From an uncultured Bacteroides sp. (lineage in GTDB: Bacteria; Bacteroidota; Bacteroidia; Bacteroidales; Bacteroidaceae), in contig CAUHML010000080.1 in NCBI GenBank assembly GCA_959606905.1, positions 1 through 13,639 on the forward strand: a stretch of 13,639 nt of DNA, read 5' to 3'. Positions 10,743-13,639 of this stretch are shown here, one piece after another. How positions within the stretch are numbered: position 1 is the stretch's first letter; every line of letters begins with the position of its first letter. A model generated the notes under the pieces. It made no database searches. It was not told the DNA's origin and saw only the letters and a program-made list of their open reading frames with translations. Position numbers and translations under genes: made by a program.

Positions 10743-12236
10743 ATGGCAGTAGAATTGAAAGACCTTACCAAACGTAGTGAGAATTATTCTCAGTGGTACA
10801 ACGAGTTGGTGGTGAAGGCCGATTTGGCAGAGCAGTCGGCTGTGCGCGGATGTATGGTAATCAAGCCTTACGGATACGCAATCTGGGAGAAGATGCAGCG
10901 TCAGTTGGACGATATGTTCAAGGAAACAGGACACGTAAACGCTTATTTCCCCTTACTTATTCCGAAATCATTCCTCAGTCGCGAAGCGGAACACGTGGAA
11001 GGCTTTGCCAAAGAGTGTGCCGTAGTGACGCACTATCGTTTGAAGAACGACCCGAATGGCGGCGGCGTAGTGGTGGATCCCGCTGCAAAGCTGGAAGAGG
11101 AACTTATTATCCGCCCTACTTCGGAAACCATCATTTGGAATACCTATAAGAACTGGATTAACTCTTACCGCGACCTGCCTATCCTGTGCAACCAATGGGC
11201 AAACGTATTCCGTTGGGAAATGCGTACCCGTCTGTTCCTGCGTACCGCAGAGTTCTTGTGGCAGGAAGGCCACACGGCTCACGCCACTCGCGAAGAAGCC
11301 GAAGAGGAAGCAGTGCGTATGCTGAACGTGTACAGCGAATTTGCCGAGAAATACATGGCAGTGCCCGTTGTCAAAGGTGTAAAGTCGGCCAACGAACGCT
11401 TTGCCGGCGCTCTCAACACCTATACCATTGAAGCGATGATGCAGGATGGCAAAGCTTTGCAGAGTGGTACTTCACACTTCTTGGGACAGAACTTCGCCAA
11501 AGCTTTCGACGTGCAGTTCGTAAACAAGGAAAACAAACTGGAATACGTATGGGCCACTTCTTGGGGAGTATCTACCCGCTTGATGGGTGCGCTTATCATG
11601 ACACATTCCGATGACAACGGTCTGGTGCTTCCGCCGCACTTGGCTCCGATACAGGTGGTTATCGTACCTATCTACAAGAATGCCGAAATGCTTGCCAAGA
11701 TTGACGAGAAGGTGGCAGGCATCGTAGCCAAACTGAAAGCGATGGGTATGTCTGTGAAGTACGACAATGCCGACAACAAACGTCCGGGCTTCAAGTTTGC
11801 CGATTACGAGGTGAAAGGTGTACCTGTCCGTCTGGTTATGGGTGGCCGCGACTTGGAGAACAATACAATGGAAGTGATGCGCCGCGATACGCTGGAGAAA
11901 GAAACCCGCTCTTGCGACGGTATCGAGGAATACGTAAAAGACCTGCTTGAGGAAATCCAGGCGAATATTTATAAGAAAGCATTGGATTATCGCAACAGCC
12001 GTATCACTACGGTGGACAGCTATGACGAGTTCAAGGAAAAAATTGAAGAAGGCGGCTTTATTTTGGCTCATTGGGACGGAACGGCCGAAACCGAGGAGAA
12101 GATTAAGGAAGAGACCAAAGCCACTATCCGCTGTATTCCGTTCGATTCTTTCGTACCGGGCGACAAGGAGCCGGGCAAATGTATGGTTACGGGCAAGCCG
12201 TCTGCTTGCCGTGTGATATTTGCACGTTCCTATTAA
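10743..12236 (+). CDS. proS: Prolyl-tRNA synthetase
   Basis: Attaches proline to tRNA-Pro in the cytoplasm. The 497-aa length and lack of an editing insertion place it in the archaeal/eukaryotic-like ProRS group, which Bacteroidetes use. Class II motifs are visible: motif 1 around [20 protein letters not shown] (36-55), the TSETI segment (RPTSETIIW), motif 2 ([20 protein letters not shown]) and motif 3 near [20 protein letters not shown]. The anticodon-binding domain (IQVVIVPIY onward) and the C-terminal zinc-binding-like domain, ending FARSY as in this subgroup, complete it. Codon use is more GC-rich than in the mobile element, as expected for a core gene. It ends 95 bp before a strong terminator. 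Confidence 0.97.
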   Translation: MAVELKDLTKRSENYSQWYNELVVKADLAEQSAVRGCMVIKPYGYAIWEKMQRQLDDMFKETGHVNAYFPLLIPKSFLSREAEHVEGFAKECAVVTHYRLKNDPNGGGVVVDPAAKLEEELIIRPTSETIIWNTYKNWINSYRDLPILCNQWANVFRWEMRTRLFLRTAEFLWQEGHTAHATREEAEEEAVRMLNVYSEFAEKYMAVPVVKGVKSANERFAGALNTYTIEAMMQDGKALQSGTSHFLGQNFAKAFDVQFVNKENKLEYVWATSWGVSTRLMGALIMTHSDDNGLVLPPHLAPIQVVIVPIYKNAEMLAKIDEKVAGIVAKLKAMGMSVKYDNADNKRPGFKFADYEVKGVPVRLVMGGRDLENNTMEVMRRDTLEKETRSCDGIEEYVKDLLEEIQANIYKKALDYRNSRITTVDSYDEFKEKIEEGGFILAHWDGTAETEEKIKEETKATIRCIPFDSFVPGDKEPGKCMVTGKPSACRVIFARSY

Positions 12237-12330
12237 TAAGGATATTTTTCACTTTGTTGGATGAAGCTTTTTTCATAGTAACCTGTGACGAAGTTTCTTT
12301 CCTTTTCAGGAGTATTCGGCAGATGTTTTA

Positions 12331-12395
12331 AAAAATGGAGGTATGCTAAATTAAACACACGTTCGTGCAGTTCAATTTAGCATACCTCCATTTTT
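12331..12395. terminator. Bidirectional terminator between proS and the nudC relic
   Basis: Arms 12331-12352 and 12374-12395 are perfectly complementary over 22 bp, including A5 at one end and T5 at the other, with a 21-nt loop that holds a further CAC/GTG hairpin. A-tract and T-tract on both sides make it work in either direction, serving convergent genes. Confidence 0.9.
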
Positions 12396-12413
12396 ATGCA
12401 CAAAGAAAGTGCA

Positions 12414-12830
12414 TCACCAGTCAATCAGTTTTCTTGCAATGCTTAGTTTCCGGGGTATTTCGGTAGGTCGTCTTTGGAATAGAATGCGCCGGAACTGAGT
12501 TCATCGGCCTGCAGTTTGATTTTCCCGCTTTCATAGTCGGCTATGAATCCTACCATTAATCCGTTGGGATAAGGCCAGGGCTGGCTGCCGAAATAAGTGA
12601 TGTTTTTTACCTTCAGTCTCGTTTCTTCCATAACTTCCCGTTCTACGCATTGTTCCAACGTTTTGCCCGTTTCGAGAAAGCCGGCTACCAACCCGTGGAA
12701 CGTGCTGCGGAAGTTGCGTGTATGCACCGGCAATATTTCTTTGCCTTTCCGTATCAGCACGAATGATAGCCGTAGAAACGGGAGGATACTTCTATGCTTT
12801 TCGTAAAACTGTATACCGAAACAGTTCCGA
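12414..12830 (-). pseudogene. nudC: Decayed NudC-like Nudix hydrolase gene
   Basis: The open part (12443-12760) encodes a NudC C-terminal domain: LIRKGKEILPVHTRNFRSTF, FHGLVAGFLET, FGSQPWPYPNGLMVGFIADY. SQPWPFPxS-type motifs identify the NADH pyrophosphatase/NAD-decapping class. Damage is clear. Upstream, YPPVSTAII is in another frame (one extra C near 12763), with a stop (AAAGCATAG) before it and an eroded zinc ribbon. Downstream, EIPRKLSIARKLIDW and TGA (12414) require another shift near 12458. In the Nudix box the first Glu is Lys (ETGK) and the Gly after EET is Arg, so the remaining piece is unlikely to be active. The N-terminal half is missing. Confidence 0.8.
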
Positions 12831-12861
12831 ACTTTTTTAATATTTCTACAAGGTTATTACA

Positions 12862-12891
12862 GCTATGCGCTATACTTTATCAGCGCATAGC
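12862..12891 (-). terminator. 10-bp hairpin at the end of the S-component gene
   Basis: GCTATGCGCT (12862-12871) and AGCGCATAGC (12882-12891) form a perfect stem that spans the last codons and stop of the 12863-13369 gene. No T tract directly follows; it may still stabilise the mRNA end or terminate weakly. Confidence 0.5.
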
Positions 12892-13369
12892 CGCCTACTA
12901 CCTGCATTGCCATTCCCGGCAGCCCGATACGGAAATCCTGTACGGCTTGGAAGAAGCTGCCCACCATAGCCCATTCGCCCAGAGTACCTGCTACCTGATA
13001 GAACAGTACAACGGCCAATAGGATAGGCAGAGAGATACGGTTGAAACGATGTGCTGCCCAGCCGGCTGCTGCTGCCAGTAATACGGACTTCAACAGAATG
13101 GCGGGAAGCACTGCCGGAAGAGGCATCCCGAACAGCAGTGAATTGATTACCGGAGAAAGGACCGCAGTCAGCAATCCTACCTTCCAGCCGAATTTGTATG
13201 CACCGATTAAGGTGAAGAAATAGATGGGCAACCATGTGATACCGCCTTGCGGTATAAGGTGGAAAAGCTGGGGCAGTGCCATATTGCCTGCAATGAACAA
13301 TGCGGCCATTAAGTAAGTTCTTGCATTGCTGTAATCCAGCGAATAGAGTTTTACAGTTTTTGTTTCCAT
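12863..13369 (-). CDS. ECF transporter S component-like membrane protein
   Basis: A 168-aa integral inner-membrane protein with five to six hydrophobic helices (about 18-36, 44-62, 64-83, 84-104, 112-130, 146-165) and little else, as in substrate-binding S components of energy-coupling factor vitamin transporters. The segment VGLLTAVLSPVINSLLFGMP resembles the conserved helix region of this superfamily. The substrate cannot be read from sequence. It lies downstream of a TonB-dependent receptor in the same direction, suggesting that the receptor brings the ligand across the outer membrane and this protein across the inner one. The A and T components are not in the window and may be shared. Confidence 0.7.
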   Translation of the reverse strand: METKTVKLYSLDYSNARTYLMAALFIAGNMALPQLFHLIPQGGITWLPIYFFTLIGAYKFGWKVGLLTAVLSPVINSLLFGMPLPAVLPAILLKSVLLAAAAGWAAHRFNRISLPILLAVVLFYQVAGTLGEWAMVGSFFQAVQDFRIGLPGMAMQVVGGYALIKYSA

Positions 13370-13471
13370 GTTCTTATTGTTTATAAAATAATCTTATTCA
13401 TTTATCGGGTAAATTGTATTGGTCTGTCGGATAATCTTTATCGGCTAATCAAACAATCTGTTTTATACTCA

Positions 13472-13497
13472 CAAAGTTATAACTATTATTTCAAACC
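13472..13497 (-). promoter_or_regulatory. Promoter upstream of the S-component gene
   Basis: On the - strand TAACTTTG (13472-13479) matches the -7 consensus. TTG at about 13497-13499 or TTTG at 13492-13495 is the nearest -33 candidate, at shorter than ideal spacing. The leader would be about 95 nt. Its presence means that the gene need not depend on read-through from the receptor gene. Confidence 0.55.
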
Positions 13498-13531
13498 AAT
13501 ACGGTCTTGACAACAGTAATGCCTGATTTTG

Positions 13532-13639
13532 TCAGAAATTGATATTCACTCCGCCCATAACGGTTGCCTTAGGCATCGGAAAGCCGTCGTTTATTTCGTA
13601 GCGTTGCGCCAGCAGGTTTTCCCCTCGTACAAAGACATC
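13532..13639 (-). CDS. TonB-dependent outer-membrane receptor, C-terminus only
   Basis: The last 35 residues before TGA are visible: DVFVRGENLLAQRYEINDGF, then PMPKATVMGGVNINF. The pattern VxxENLLxxxYE, followed by P-x-P, then a final amphipathic strand ending in Phe, is the C-terminal strand pair of TonB-dependent receptors, with the Phe that barrel assembly recognises. The PMPKATVMGG form is reminiscent of BtuB-like receptors, so a corrinoid or another vitamin is a plausible ligand, not shown. The gap of 162 bp to the S-component gene contains a separate promoter. Confidence 0.85.
   Translation of the reverse strand, partial: DVFVRGENLLAQRYEINDGFPMPKATVMGGVNINF

Noticed and set aside
11472..12071. 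199-codon - strand ORF inside proS
   Set aside because: A shadow of the well-conserved proS frame in GC-richer sequence; no independent signal.

Overview
The window looks like a Bacteroides (Bacteroidales) chromosome carrying a phage- or plasmid-like mobile element next to a core-gene region. The genus-level call rests on promoters of the Bacteroidetes type (TTTG, about 19 bp, TAnnTTTG), weak or absent Shine-Dalgarno sites, a Bacteroides-like ProS, and the typical arm-binding N-terminus of Bacteroides tyrosine recombinases in a relic. No database search was possible; family names come from reading the translations.

Positions 1-9050 are the mobile element. A leftward arm (4541 to 1) encodes three small unknown proteins, an excisionase-like protein, a tRNA-like gene, four compact inverted-repeat RNA-like elements, a small unknown protein, an orphan N6 DNA methyltransferase, a second tRNA-like gene with a further hairpin, and a protein that joins a macro-like domain, a DUF7666-like domain and 9-residue ATGxxGAAS repeats that run off the window. 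A control region lies at 4541-7618. A repressor with two tandem helix-turn-helix repeats (6926-7618) sits beside palindromic operators (TACAGT-N5-ACTGTA). These lie inside the promoter of the leftward arm and inside the promoter of a winged-helix, possibly replication-related gene (5901-6749), which has an attenuator-like leader. Small membrane proteins occupy 4712-5731, including antisense-overlapping ORFs. From 7719 to 8954 a rightward series encodes very small proteins.

The element ends at about 9051, where the 3' half of a tRNA-Gly gene begins. A second degenerate copy of the tRNA 3' end plus its terminator lies at 10434-10500. Between the two copies are integrase relics, a HEPN-MNT toxin-antitoxin pair whose HEPN gene is frameshifted, and a MITE-like inverted repeat, so this looks like an older, decayed island.

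The core region from 10650 onward holds proS, a strong bidirectional terminator, a decayed nudC-like Nudix gene, an ECF transporter S component and the C-terminus of a TonB-dependent receptor.

The most unusual signal is the RNA content of the leftward arm. Two genes have complete tRNA bodies (acceptor, D and T arms with the invariant bases), but their anticodon loops are about 25 and 43 nt instead of 7. The insert of the second shares a core motif (ACCGSATACT on the + strand) with two of the neighbouring structured elements, and looser versions occur in the others. This could be a small, undescribed family of structured RNA insertions.
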